From the NCBI GenBank assembly GCA_905182775.1, contig CAJJCU010000150.1:1-33171 (forward strand): a DNA stretch of 33,171 bases, given 5' to 3'. The translations under genes were made by a program, and so were the position numbers. The notes beneath the pieces were generated by a model. It searched no databases. It had not been told where the DNA came from and worked only from the letters and a program-made list of their open reading frames with translations. Shown piece by piece: positions 6,936 to 15,314 of the stretch. The DNA is from an uncultured Flavobacteriales bacterium (GTDB lineage: Bacteria; Bacteroidota; Bacteroidia; Flavobacteriales_D; Crocinitomicaceae). The number at the start of each line of letters is the position of its first letter. The stretch's first letter is position 1.

Positions 6936-9026
6936 ATGAAGAAGTTATTTTGTTTGATTGCTTTACTGTCGTTCTTCTCCTCATGTAATGAGGTAGAGGG
7001 TAATTTGGTGGGAGTAAAAGGAAGAGACGTTTTTTACCCAGATGTTCTTGGACCAGGTAAATTACCGATAGGAATGAATTACGTTCCTTCTGGGGCTTAT
7101 CAGTCTGGAGAGGATGACGAAGATATTATGGGCTTACATACCGCTCGTAAGAAAACCGTTTCTACTCAAGCCTTCTATATGGATGCTACAGAGATTTCAA
7201 ACAACGAGTACAGACAGTTCGTTGATTGGGTTCGGGATTCTATCGCTAGAGAAAAGCTTTACAGAAGAAGTTATGCTGAAGATGCAGAGCAATGGGTTCA
7301 AATACCAGATGATTTTTGGTTAATGATGGGGCCTTACGGCGAAATTTATGATGCAGGTTCTGATGTTCAGGGTGGAAATACCCCTTTTGAATTGTTCATG
7401 GATTCAGCAAATAATTCCAAAGTAGATCAATCCATGCTTTTAATAGGGTCTCCATACATGAAAGGAGCTGAAGGTGATGGTCCAAATAAAAAATTATTTG
7501 GAAAAAACGTAACGCTTGTCAATGGCCTTGAAATTAGACCAAAAGATCTTAAAGGGGTTTTAGGTATAAAGAATTGGGCAAATGAAGAAGCATTCGTTTT
7601 CGAGAACTATACCAAGAACAGTACGTTTAAAGGTGATAAGACTCAGAAAAAAGGATATACAACCCAGCTTACCAAAAAAGCAAAGAAGTATCAATTAGGT
7701 CGACTTGAAGCGAGGAAATATCTTACTCTCGACTGGGAAATGCCTTTAGATTATAAAGATCCAGAGACAAATTTCTTATTGTCCGATATGTTTTATAGTG
7801 AGCAAGAGCGTTTTTATAAAAAAAGAACGATAGATACGCGTCTTTTATATTTTGATTACTATTGGATAGATTATAAAGAGGCTGCTAGAAGAGGTAAGGT
7901 TATAACAACCGCTGTTGATTCTAGAAAAACGTTTTCTTATGATAGCTTAGGTAATGATACCTATCGTTCAGATGATTTGTACAAACGAAATAGACGTGAC
8001 CCATTATCGAAAGATTATAAAAGAGATGATTTGCATAGATCTACGCTTTATACAATGGATCAGAATAACAATAAAGTTTGGGTAGATACGACAGTATTTA
8101 CTTCTCAAGCAACTGATGCATCTGGACAGGTTCTATCTAATAAATCCATTACAGACGCAGACAATTTGTATGGTACTATCTTGGAAAATCCAGGTCAGGA
8201 TTTGGACATGGGTTATTCCAATAGTAAAGGTCAGCACAATGCTATTCGTGGTCATACGGATCGAAGTCGTTTCATTATTAAAGAACGAATCAATGTTTAT
8301 CCAGATACTTTATGCTGGGTTCGTGATTTTACTTATGCATTTCATTCTCCAATGACTAAAAATTATTTTTGGCATAATGCTTATGATAATTACCCTGTTG
8401 TAGGGGTTACTTGGACTCAAGCAAAAGCTTTTTCAGTTTGGAGAACACAAATTTACCATAGCTGGTTAGAGGCAAATGGTGATCTATTTGTAAATGATTT
8501 CCGTTTACCTCTTGAATCAGAATGGGAAAGAGCTGCGCGTGGAGATCTAGAACAATCACAATTCCCATGGGGAGGGCCTTACATTCGTAATGCTAGTGGT
8601 TGTTTCTTAGCCAACTTTAAACCAATGCGAGGACGTTATTTTGAAGATGGTGGTTTTCATACTGTAAAGGTCTATTCATACAACCCAAATGGTTTCGGAT
8701 TGTACTGTATGGCAGGAAACGTTGCTGAGTGGTGTTCAACTGCTTTTGATGAATCCCAATACGAATTTGGTCATGATATGAATTCAGACTATGAGTATGA
8801 GGCAAAAGATGGTGATCATCCAGCTAAAAAACGTAAAGTGATCCGTGGTGGTTCATGGAAAGATATTGGCTATTACCTCAATAATTCTACAAGAACTTTT
8901 GAATATCAAGATACCGCTAAATCTTACATTGGCTTTAGAAATGTGCTGACTCACATGGGCCGTGGTGGTAAAGATTTAGATCTCGAAAATGGTGAAGAAA
9001 TTCAAAGTGATATACAACTTAAATAA
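6936..9026 (+). CDS. gldK: gliding motility/T9SS lipoprotein GldK
   Basis: 696 residues with a lipoprotein signal peptide ending in FFSSC (Cys17). GldK (PorK) is an outer-membrane lipoprotein that forms the periplasmic ring of the type IX secretion system with GldN. The fold is that of formylglycine-generating enzymes, seen in FYMDATEISNNEYRQFV (80-96), VVGVTWTQAKAFSVWRT, FRLPLESEWERAARG (522 onward), GLYCMAGNVAEWC and VIRGGSW (about 635). The paired catalytic Cys of true sulfatase activators are absent after RGGSW, as expected for GldK. It is about 200 residues longer than the 460-490 I recall for F. johnsoniae and P. gingivalis. The extra length sits between residues about 130 and 450, rich in Lys, Asp and Tyr. 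gldL follows after 33 bases. Confidence 0.95.
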   Translation: MKKLFCLIALLSFFSSCNEVEGNLVGVKGRDVFYPDVLGPGKLPIGMNYVPSGAYQSGEDDEDIMGLHTARKKTVSTQAFYMDATEISNNEYRQFVDWVRDSIAREKLYRRSYAEDAEQWVQIPDDFWLMMGPYGEIYDAGSDVQGGNTPFELFMDSANNSKVDQSMLLIGSPYMKGAEGDGPNKKLFGKNVTLVNGLEIRPKDLKGVLGIKNWANEEAFVFENYTKNSTFKGDKTQKKGYTTQLTKKAKKYQLGRLEARKYLTLDWEMPLDYKDPETNFLLSDMFYSEQERFYKKRTIDTRLLYFDYYWIDYKEAARRGKVITTAVDSRKTFSYDSLGNDTYRSDDLYKRNRRDPLSKDYKRDDLHRSTLYTMDQNNNKVWVDTTVFTSQATDASGQVLSNKSITDADNLYGTILENPGQDLDMGYSNSKGQHNAIRGHTDRSRFIIKERINVYPDTLCWVRDFTYAFHSPMTKNYFWHNAYDNYPVVGVTWTQAKAFSVWRTQIYHSWLEANGDLFVNDFRLPLESEWERAARGDLEQSQFPWGGPYIRNASGCFLANFKPMRGRYFEDGGFHTVKVYSYNPNGFGLYCMAGNVAEWCSTAFDESQYEFGHDMNSDYEYEAKDGDHPAKKRKVIRGGSWKDIGYYLNNSTRTFEYQDTAKSYIGFRNVLTHMGRGGKDLDLENGEEIQSDIQLK

Positions 9027-9059
9027 ACCAATACCAGTTAAATAAATAAAATCAAATCT

Positions 9060-9896
9060 ATGAGTGGAAACGGAACTAGCTTTTTTGAAAGCAAGACTTG
9101 GAAGAATATAATGAAATATGTTTACGGCCTTGGAGCAGCGGTTGTAATTATGGGGGCATTGTTTAAAATTATGCACTGGCCTGGAGCATCAGAGATGTTG
9201 ATCGTAGGTCTTAGTACGGAAGCTCTTATATTTATTATGTCCGTAATGGAACCTGTTCATTTGGATTCTGATTGGTCTCGTGTTTTTCCAGAATTGGCGA
9301 ATACCGAAGGTGAAGGTATCGAAGAATTAGAGGGGGTTGGTCTATATGATCTAATTAAGTCTGGTTCTGATGAGCCTGGCTCTCAGGCAGACAGTCTTGC
9401 TAATAAATTGGGTGATGCGGGTATTGATAATGCCTTAATAGGAAGGTTAAAAGACGGTATGTCTAATTTAGCGGATAATGCAACTTCTTTGGGTTCTATG
9501 TCTTCAGCAACTGGAGCAACAGATCAATATGTAAGCAGTTTAGAAAGCGCTTCAAAGAGTTTAGATAACTTGGCAGATCAATATAAAGAATCAGCAACTT
9601 CTATAGCCGCTATTTCAGGTGAAGGAAATAACTTTGGTCCTGAAATGGAACGTTTAAGTTCAAACATCGCAGCCTTAAATAACACTTACGAGCTTCAATT
9701 AAAGAGTTCACAAGATTATATTGAGAGTGCAGGTCAATTGCAAGGACTGCAAGAAAGTATCAAGTCTGTAATGTCAGATTTAGCTGCTTCTGCTGGAGAT
9801 ACTCAGATTTATAGAGAGAACATGGCGACATTGTCTCAAAATTTAGGAGATCTGAACAATGTATATGGCAACATGCTTAAGGCAATGAAGTCGTAA
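9060..9896 (+). CDS. gldL: gliding motility/T9SS inner-membrane motor protein GldL
   Basis: 278 residues. Two transmembrane helices lie near the N terminus (about 18-36 and 44-64), joined by KIMHWPG. The second carries Glu54 (LSTEALIFIM), matching the membrane-embedded glutamate that is essential for proton-driven motor function in characterised GldL. GldL forms a pentamer around two GldM chains and powers type IX secretion and gliding. The cytoplasmic tail from residue 70 is long, polar and low in complexity, with many Ser, Leu and Asn in helical coiled-coil-like spacing. It is somewhat longer than the F. johnsoniae protein (about 215 by memory). It lies between gldK and gldM in one transcription unit. 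Confidence 0.95.
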   Translation: MSGNGTSFFESKTWKNIMKYVYGLGAAVVIMGALFKIMHWPGASEMLIVGLSTEALIFIMSVMEPVHLDSDWSRVFPELANTEGEGIEELEGVGLYDLIKSGSDEPGSQADSLANKLGDAGIDNALIGRLKDGMSNLADNATSLGSMSSATGATDQYVSSLESASKSLDNLADQYKESATSIAAISGEGNNFGPEMERLSSNIAALNNTYELQLKSSQDYIESAGQLQGLQESIKSVMSDLAASAGDTQIYRENMATLSQNLGDLNNVYGNMLKAMKS

Positions 9897-9929
9897 TTTT
9901 AATTAATTATAAATTAAGAACGATAGAAC

Positions 9930-11735
9930 ATGGCAGGAGGCAAGGAATCCCCAAGACAAAAAATGATCGGTATGATGTATTTGGTACTCACGGCCTTATT
10001 GGCTTTGAATGTATCTAAATCTATACTTGATGCGTTTATTAATATTGAAGCAAATATTCAAACTGGAAATAATACCGAAGTACAACGTGGTGATGAAAAG
10101 AAGTCTGACGTTGCAGGTAAACAAACCAATGATGAAGGCAATCCAAATAAAATAGCTGTAGAAATCTTCAAGGTCATGGAGGAAATTGATGCCGAAACAG
10201 CTAAAAAAATTGTTTTAATCGATAAGATTAAGCTCATGATTTTTCAAAAATGTGGTGAGGATTTAAGTCCGGGTGCAGAAAAACCAATTTGTTTAAAAGA
10301 CAGAGCGCAATGGACATTGGATTTTGCAAATGTTACAAAGCCTGGATTAACAAAGAATAGTGAGCCAATCAGGCCTATCAAAATGAATCTAAATCACGTA
10401 GCCAAAAAAGATGCATACGATGAACAAATGTTCATTATGGGTATCAATGAGAATATTTTGGATGTGAATAAAAAAGCCCCGGGCTTTGCGGTTTGGCCTG
10501 CAATGTTCGAGTACAGAAAGATATTATGCGATTTAATCGTTAAGGCTTCTGTAGCCATTGATGATGATGGTAATAAATATGCTTTTAAAGACCCTAATAT
10601 TAAAAAGTTTAAGGACCTTAAAGATTTAGGTGTTCAAATGGAAAAGGCTTTGGATGCTTCAAATGTCAATCGTGATGATAGAGGTATTATTTCTAATATT
10701 TATAGGAGTCTTACAAAAAATGAGTTACAGCCAGATCCGCACAGCGAAGGGGAATTTCGCCATTGGGTTGGTGGTACCTTTGACCATGCGCCATCTGTGG
10801 CAGCTATTGCGGCCTTATCAAGTTTGCAAAGTGAAATATTAACAGCCCGAGCAAATGCAATGGCTTATTTGTCTTCGAAAGTTGGAGGTGGTAATTATGC
10901 ATTTAATAAAGTGATGCCGTTGGCGATTGCTTCTCCATCTGTTTCCGGTGGAGCTTCAGATACATTAAAAGTAATGATGGCTGCGTATGATTCCGAAAAA
11001 CAACCTGAGGTGAAAATAGACGCAGGTAAAGGAACACTAGTAGATACTCGAGATGGTCAAGCTTTTATTGCATACACGGCGCCTAGTGGCGGTGAAATGG
11101 AATTAACTGGGGAAATTGGGATTAAAGACAAATTCGGTGGTGTAAAATGGGCCAAGTATGCGACAACTGTAAAAGTTGTAGAGAAAGGTGGTTCAATAGC
11201 CTTACCAGAAGTATCTGTTTTTTATACTGATTGGCCTAATAAGGTTGTTTATTCAGCAGCCGGTGTTGTATCAACATCAGTTACTTGTACAGGATGTTCT
11301 AAGTCACAGAAAAATAAATCGTGGAAAGATACGGATGGTACTTCTTACAAAGGCGATTGGCTATATGTTAATAGGGGTGTTAGAACAGTTACTGTTTCTC
11401 TTCAGGGGAAAGATAACAATGGAAATACCGTGACCTTTGGTAAAAATATATTTCCCGTTAAAAAGTTTCCAAAACCAGAAGTTAAAACGAAGTCGATCTC
11501 AAAATCGCGTGGTGGTTTCTTGGATGTTGGATTGGGTGATGCCTTTAACTTTAAGGGGATCAAATATAAAGTAACTGGTGGAGAGATTCTTGGAAAAGGA
11601 TTTTCTGGAGATCGTTTGAAGCCAGGTAATTTAGCGAAGGCACGTCCAGGTCAAAAGCTAGGTATCGTATTGTTTACAAAAAGAACAGATACCGGTAAAA
11701 AAGACATTATAGAGGGCGTGATTCAAATTAAATAA
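9930..11735 (+). CDS. gldM: gliding motility/T9SS inner-membrane protein GldM
   Basis: 601 residues. A single N-terminal transmembrane helix (about 11-30, MIGMMYLVLTALLALNVSK) is followed by a helical domain and then beta domains in the periplasm. GldM pairs with GldL to form the rotary motor and spans the periplasm to reach the GldK-GldN ring. The final domain (GGFLDVGLGDAF, FSGDRLKPGNLAKARPGQ) matches the conserved C-terminal part that contacts the ring. A CxxC pair (TCTGCSKS) is present in one beta domain; whether it forms a disulfide is unknown. The length exceeds the roughly 515 residues I recall for reference proteins. gldN starts 7 bases after the stop. Confidence 0.95.
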   Translation: MAGGKESPRQKMIGMMYLVLTALLALNVSKSILDAFINIEANIQTGNNTEVQRGDEKKSDVAGKQTNDEGNPNKIAVEIFKVMEEIDAETAKKIVLIDKIKLMIFQKCGEDLSPGAEKPICLKDRAQWTLDFANVTKPGLTKNSEPIRPIKMNLNHVAKKDAYDEQMFIMGINENILDVNKKAPGFAVWPAMFEYRKILCDLIVKASVAIDDDGNKYAFKDPNIKKFKDLKDLGVQMEKALDASNVNRDDRGIISNIYRSLTKNELQPDPHSEGEFRHWVGGTFDHAPSVAAIAALSSLQSEILTARANAMAYLSSKVGGGNYAFNKVMPLAIASPSVSGGASDTLKVMMAAYDSEKQPEVKIDAGKGTLVDTRDGQAFIAYTAPSGGEMELTGEIGIKDKFGGVKWAKYATTVKVVEKGGSIALPEVSVFYTDWPNKVVYSAAGVVSTSVTCTGCSKSQKNKSWKDTDGTSYKGDWLYVNRGVRTVTVSLQGKDNNGNTVTFGKNIFPVKKFPKPEVKTKSISKSRGGFLDVGLGDAFNFKGIKYKVTGGEILGKGFSGDRLKPGNLAKARPGQKLGIVLFTKRTDTGKKDIIEGVIQIK

Positions 11736-11742
11736 GGAAATT

Positions 11743-13035
11743 ATGAAAAGTACTTCATTTACAATCGTGTTGAGTTTTATTCTTGGAGCATCGGTTTTTG
11801 CACAAGATGTTCCCCCTAGAGGGCCATATAATACTTTAGGTGGAGGTATTGTTGATGGAGTCGTGGTAAAAGATGAAGTGCCGATTCGAAGCGCTGTTCC
11901 GTATGAGCATGTTCGTTATGCCGATTTTGTTTGGTCAAAGAGGGTCTTTTCTAGAATTGATGCAAGAGAGAAATTAAATCATGAGATATTTTTCCCTTTT
12001 GATGAATTTGATTCACAATTTAAGCCGCCGAAATCAGAATCCGATGTTGATGGGCCATTATGGATTAAGCATCAAGAGCGATGGTCATTATGGACCGTTA
12101 TTCTTAGACATATCATGTTAGGAGATCTTCCTGTATATCAAGTGGCGAATCCAATTTACAACGTTAAACAGGTTATCGAAGATGGGTATCAGTTTAAATA
12201 CCCAATAGAAAGGGTGTCTGGAAGTGAAGATTATTTTTTAAATGAAGAGTATCAAAGTGAAATCAACAATGTAATTGCAGCTTTGGGTCAAGGACCTGTT
12301 GTTAAAATTGACATTGATGGAACGGAAGAAGCACTTCAAAATGACCCTTCTGTAACTCAATCTGCTCAGGGACAGACTTTTGAGGTTTGGTTCGATAGTA
12401 TTGTGAATTTAAGTTTCGATCCTACGCGTTCTGATTTATTAAATTTCGACAAAGCAGATTTAGAGCTCCGATGGACTAAATCGATTGAGAATAATGGTTC
12501 AGGTCTACTTCGTGAAGATGGACCGATTTCTTTTCAGTCTTCGGAAGGAATAACCGCATACAATATTAAGGAAGATTGGTTTTTTGACAAAGAGCGCTCC
12601 GTTTTGGATAAAAGAATAATAGCTATAGCTCCTGTTTGTAAATTTACGAAGGTTGCAGAAAAGGAACATAAGGAAATGCGGGGTACAATGGTTGTATTTC
12701 GAGATGGTGTAGAATCTTATTTTAGCATGGAGCAAAGTGAGTTTCAGCCTCTTGAAAATGAGCCAACCATACAACTTGAAATGTTTTGGATGTATTTTCC
12801 AGATTTAAGAAATGTAATGGTTAACTATTATACTTATAATGATAAGTCAGATGCGCAGTGGATGAGCTTTGATGATTTATTTTGGAAAAGGAAATATACT
12901 GCTCAAGTATATCGAACTTCAGATAAATTCGATAGAGAAATTGAGGATTATAGATTTGGCGTTGATGCCCTCTATGAAGCGGAAAAGGTAAAGAACAATA
13001 TTCGCAAGTGGGAGCATGATGTTTGGAACTATTAG
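11743..13035 (+). CDS. gldN: gliding motility/T9SS periplasmic protein GldN
   Basis: 430 residues with a signal peptide (MKSTSFTIVLSFILGASVFA). GldN (PorN) is a periplasmic partner of GldK in the T9SS ring. Family features include the N-terminal VPIRSAVPYEHVRYADFVWSKRV block (GldN proteins typically carry a DxxWSKxVWR-like segment), LWTVILRH, and the later block KEDWFFDKERSVLDKRIIAIAPV, followed by LEMFWMYFPDLRNVM. Its last residues (IRKWEHDVWNY) resemble other GldN ends. It is the last gene of the secretion operon and is followed within 20 bases by a strong terminator. Confidence 0.94.
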   Translation: MKSTSFTIVLSFILGASVFAQDVPPRGPYNTLGGGIVDGVVVKDEVPIRSAVPYEHVRYADFVWSKRVFSRIDAREKLNHEIFFPFDEFDSQFKPPKSESDVDGPLWIKHQERWSLWTVILRHIMLGDLPVYQVANPIYNVKQVIEDGYQFKYPIERVSGSEDYFLNEEYQSEINNVIAALGQGPVVKIDIDGTEEALQNDPSVTQSAQGQTFEVWFDSIVNLSFDPTRSDLLNFDKADLELRWTKSIENNGSGLLREDGPISFQSSEGITAYNIKEDWFFDKERSVLDKRIIAIAPVCKFTKVAEKEHKEMRGTMVVFRDGVESYFSMEQSEFQPLENEPTIQLEMFWMYFPDLRNVMVNYYTYNDKSDAQWMSFDDLFWKRKYTAQVYRTSDKFDREIEDYRFGVDALYEAEKVKNNIRKWEHDVWNY

Positions 13036-13054
13036 AATATTATAATTTTATGTG

Positions 13055-13084
13055 AAACCCCTAAGTATTCTTAGGGGTTTTTTT
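13055..13084 (+). terminator. rho-independent terminator after gldN
   Basis: Perfect 11-base stem AAACCCCTAAG / CTTAGGGGTTT with a TATT loop, running into a T tract. It closes the porP-gldKLMN operon. Confidence 0.92.
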
Positions 13085-13091
13085 ATTTTTG
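13084..13091 (+). promoter_or_regulatory. -7 element candidate overlapping the gldN terminator tail
   Basis: TATTTTTG fits TAnnTTTG and ends 4 bases before the ATG at 13096, the same spacing as at the arginase-like gene. No TTG is found at -33, and T-rich terminator tails create such matches by chance. Confidence 0.25.
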
Positions 13092-13095
13092 TTCC

Positions 13096-13650
13096 ATGAA
13101 AAAAATAGGTGACCGTATTAGTTTTGAAGATTCTAAATTCAAAACAACGGTGGTTATTATTCCCGAAAGAAATCATTTTGTAAATATGCTCATGGGTGCC
13201 TGGTTAGGTATGTGGTATTGTATAGGTGCTGTTGTGATTTGGTCTTTATTTCATTTGGTTCTCTTAGAGCAGGAAAGAATTATACTTTATATTTTTTTAG
13301 TTTTTTGGTGTTATTATGCTTTTAGGATTTCAAAATCATATTTATGGCTTTTATTTGGGAAAGAGTTACTTAAATTGAATAAGGATGCTTTCTTTATCAA
13401 GAAGTCTTTTTTTCGCTACGGCAAACTAACTCCTTATTATTACGATAACATTGCTGATTTACATTTTGAGATCCCTGAGGGAAGAACCATTCAGGCTATT
13501 TGGGAATCGTCGCCATGGGTAAGTGGTGGAGAACGTTTTGAATTCGAGTACTTTGGAAAAGTAAAGAAATTTGGACGTAAATTAAATCAAAGGGATTCAA
13601 AATTACTTTCGAATCTGTTAATTTCAAAAATTAAGTCTTTTAGTAAATAA
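13096..13650 (+). CDS. hypothetical membrane protein, two helices plus possible PH-like domain
   Basis: 184 residues. Two hydrophobic segments are clear (about 29-55 and 62-84), after a short basic N terminus. The C-terminal 95 residues are soluble and mostly beta-patterned, ending in FEFEYFGKVKKFGRKLNQRDSKLLSNLL. That arrangement (two helices followed by a beta domain ending in an amphipathic helix) resembles bacterial PH-domain membrane proteins, but this is inference. No catalytic motif is visible. kbl starts 6 bases after the stop, so the two are probably cotranscribed. The function is not known. Confidence 0.75.
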   Translation: MKKIGDRISFEDSKFKTTVVIIPERNHFVNMLMGAWLGMWYCIGAVVIWSLFHLVLLEQERIILYIFLVFWCYYAFRISKSYLWLLFGKELLKLNKDAFFIKKSFFRYGKLTPYYYDNIADLHFEIPEGRTIQAIWESSPWVSGGERFEFEYFGKVKKFGRKLNQRDSKLLSNLLISKIKSFSK

Positions 13651-13656
13651 ATAATT

Positions 13657-14847
13657 ATGTACGGGAAATTAGAACAACATTTAACATCAGAATTGGCACA
13701 GATCGAGGAAAACGGTTTGTTGAAAAAGGAACGTATTATCACCTCACCTCAGGGTGCAGAAGTGACTATAAGTACTGGAGAAGACGTCGTGATTATGTGT
13801 GCAAATAATTATTTAGGTTTGTCTTCTCACCCTGAAGTCATTCAAGCTTCAAAGGATGCTTTGGATTCTCATGGGTTCGGTATGAGCTCTGTACGGTTTA
13901 TTTGTGGTACGCAAGATTTACATAAAAACCTTGAAAAGAAAATCGCGGAATTTTATGGCACAGAGGATACTATTTTATACGCGGCCGCATTTGATGCGAA
14001 TGGAGGCTTATTTGAGCCCTTATTTGGTAAAGAAGACGCGATTATTTCCGATGCACTTAACCATGCTTCAATAATTGATGGTGTAAGGCTTTGTAAGGCA
14101 CAGCGTTACAGATACCAACATTCTGACATGGCTCATCTCGAAGAGCAGCTTAAACTGGCTCAAGAGCAACGTTTTCGTATTATCGTGACGGATGGTGTGT
14201 TCTCTATGGATGGAGATATTGCTAAAATGGATGAAATTTGTGATTTGGCTGATAAGTACGATGCTTTGGTGATGACAGATGAATGTCATTCTGCCGGTTT
14301 TATTGGTAAGACAGGCCGTGGTGTACCTGAGTATTGCAATGTGCTTGATCGCGTAGATATCATTACAGGGACCTTGGGTAAGGCTTTAGGTGGAGCGATG
14401 GGTGGCTATACTACTGGAAAGAAAGAGGTTATTGAAATGCTACGCCAAAAATCAAGACCTTATTTATTTTCGAATTCATTAGCGCCTTCAATAGTAGGTG
14501 CGTCCTTAAAAGTATTTGAGTTGTTAAGTGAATCAACAGAGTTAAGAGATCTGTTAGAAGAAAACACCAAATATTTTAAAGAGAAAATCATTGCTGCTGG
14601 CTTTGATATAAAGAAAGGAGATTCTCCAATTGTGCCCATCATGCTATATGATGCAGCCTTGTCGCAAAAATTTGCTGATGGTTTATTAGCCGAAGGAATT
14701 TATGCAATCGGATTCTTCTACCCCGTGGTCCCTAAGGGCGCGGCGAGGATTCGAACACAGATCTCAGCAGCGCATTCAAAGGAAGAATTAGACCGCGCCA
14801 TAAACGCTATTATAAAAGTAGGTAAAGACCTTGATGTAATTTCTTGA
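13657..14847 (+). CDS. kbl: glycine C-acetyltransferase (2-amino-3-ketobutyrate CoA ligase)
   Basis: 396 residues, the standard length for the alpha-oxoamine synthase family. Kbl converts 2-amino-3-oxobutyrate and CoA to glycine and acetyl-CoA in threonine breakdown, using PLP. The PLP lysine is K242 in [10 protein letters not shown], with the cofactor-contacting [11 protein letters not shown] and [11 protein letters not shown] segments upstream and [13 protein letters not shown] near the N terminus. The family also includes 8-amino-7-oxononanoate synthase and serine palmitoyltransferase, but the full-length match with Kbl style motifs ([29 protein letters not shown]) favours Kbl. No threonine dehydrogenase gene is adjacent. 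Its last codons overlap a promoter for the next gene set. Confidence 0.9.
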   Translation: MYGKLEQHLTSELAQIEENGLLKKERIITSPQGAEVTISTGEDVVIMCANNYLGLSSHPEVIQASKDALDSHGFGMSSVRFICGTQDLHKNLEKKIAEFYGTEDTILYAAAFDANGGLFEPLFGKEDAIISDALNHASIIDGVRLCKAQRYRYQHSDMAHLEEQLKLAQEQRFRIIVTDGVFSMDGDIAKMDEICDLADKYDALVMTDECHSAGFIGKTGRGVPEYCNVLDRVDIITGTLGKALGGAMGGYTTGKKEVIEMLRQKSRPYLFSNSLAPSIVGASLKVFELLSESTELRDLLEENTKYFKEKIIAAGFDIKKGDSPIVPIMLYDAALSQKFADGLLAEGIYAIGFFYPVVPKGAARIRTQISAAHSKEELDRAINAIIKVGKDLDVIS

Positions 14848-14861
14848 TTTTATTATATTTG
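14831..14861 (+). promoter_or_regulatory. Bacteroidota-type promoter inside the end of kbl
   Basis: TTG (14831-14833), a 20-base spacer and TATATTTG (14854-14861) give a full match to TTG-N-TAnnTTTG. Transcription should start near 14866. This makes the TTG at 14844 (the ORF track start) unusable from this promoter and favours GTG 14880 as start codon for the acidic protein, with a leader of about 12-15 bases. Confidence 0.6.
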
Positions 14862-14879
14862 AATCACGAAACTATAACG

Positions 14880-15275
14880 GTGAACCACACGCTTCAAAAA
14901 TTTCTTTCTGTTTTTTATCTGATGCTATTTATCTTTCAAATAGCCCTTACGGATTCTATAACGATAAAGAATTTCTCTATTAATTCTATTCATGCTTTAT
15001 ATGGTGATGGTGATGAGATTGACCACGATTATTTAATTGATTTTGAATCGACTAGTAATGGTGACAGTGGGGAAGGAGATAATGAAGAAGGAGAAAGTGA
15101 TGAAAAAAATGATAAAGAGGAGAATGAAGAACAGGATTTAGAGGATGATTTTCTCAGACAGGTTATTTCTATGTCTAGTTTATCAGCAAGCGAATGCAAT
15201 CATTTTGAATACATTTTAAAATCTTATACCAAAAGGGTTAAAGAACAATTCTCGCCTCCCGATTGTAAAGTTTAA
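14880..15275 (+). CDS. small exported acidic protein of unknown function
   Basis: 131 residues from GTG 14880 (143 from the track's TTG 14844). The GTG start is chosen because a promoter-like -7 box lies between the two and because it gives a compact signal peptide or membrane anchor (residues 1-24, core FLSVFYLMLFIFQIAL). Residues about 43-90 are strongly acidic, mostly Asp, Glu, Gly, Ser and Asn. The C-terminal 40 residues look folded and hold two Cys (106 and 129). I do not recognise a family. It sits 39 bases before a SulP transporter and carbonic anhydrase, so a role with them at the membrane is possible but unproven. Confidence 0.65.
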   Translation: MNHTLQKFLSVFYLMLFIFQIALTDSITIKNFSINSIHALYGDGDEIDHDYLIDFESTSNGDSGEGDNEEGESDEKNDKEENEEQDLEDDFLRQVISMSSLSASECNHFEYILKSYTKRVKEQFSPPDCKV

Positions 15276-15314
15276 TTACAGAATCGATTCTTTTTTAAAC
15301 TTTATATATAATTC

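Noticed and set aside
6936-9026. GldK as a true sulfatase-modifying (formylglycine-generating) enzyme
   Set aside because: The paired catalytic Cys residues after RGGSW are absent, and the gene context is clearly gldKLMN.
15280-15291. Palindrome AGAATCGATTCT followed by T residues between the acidic gene and SulP
   Set aside because: With a workable loop only a 4-base stem remains, too weak to call a terminator or operator.
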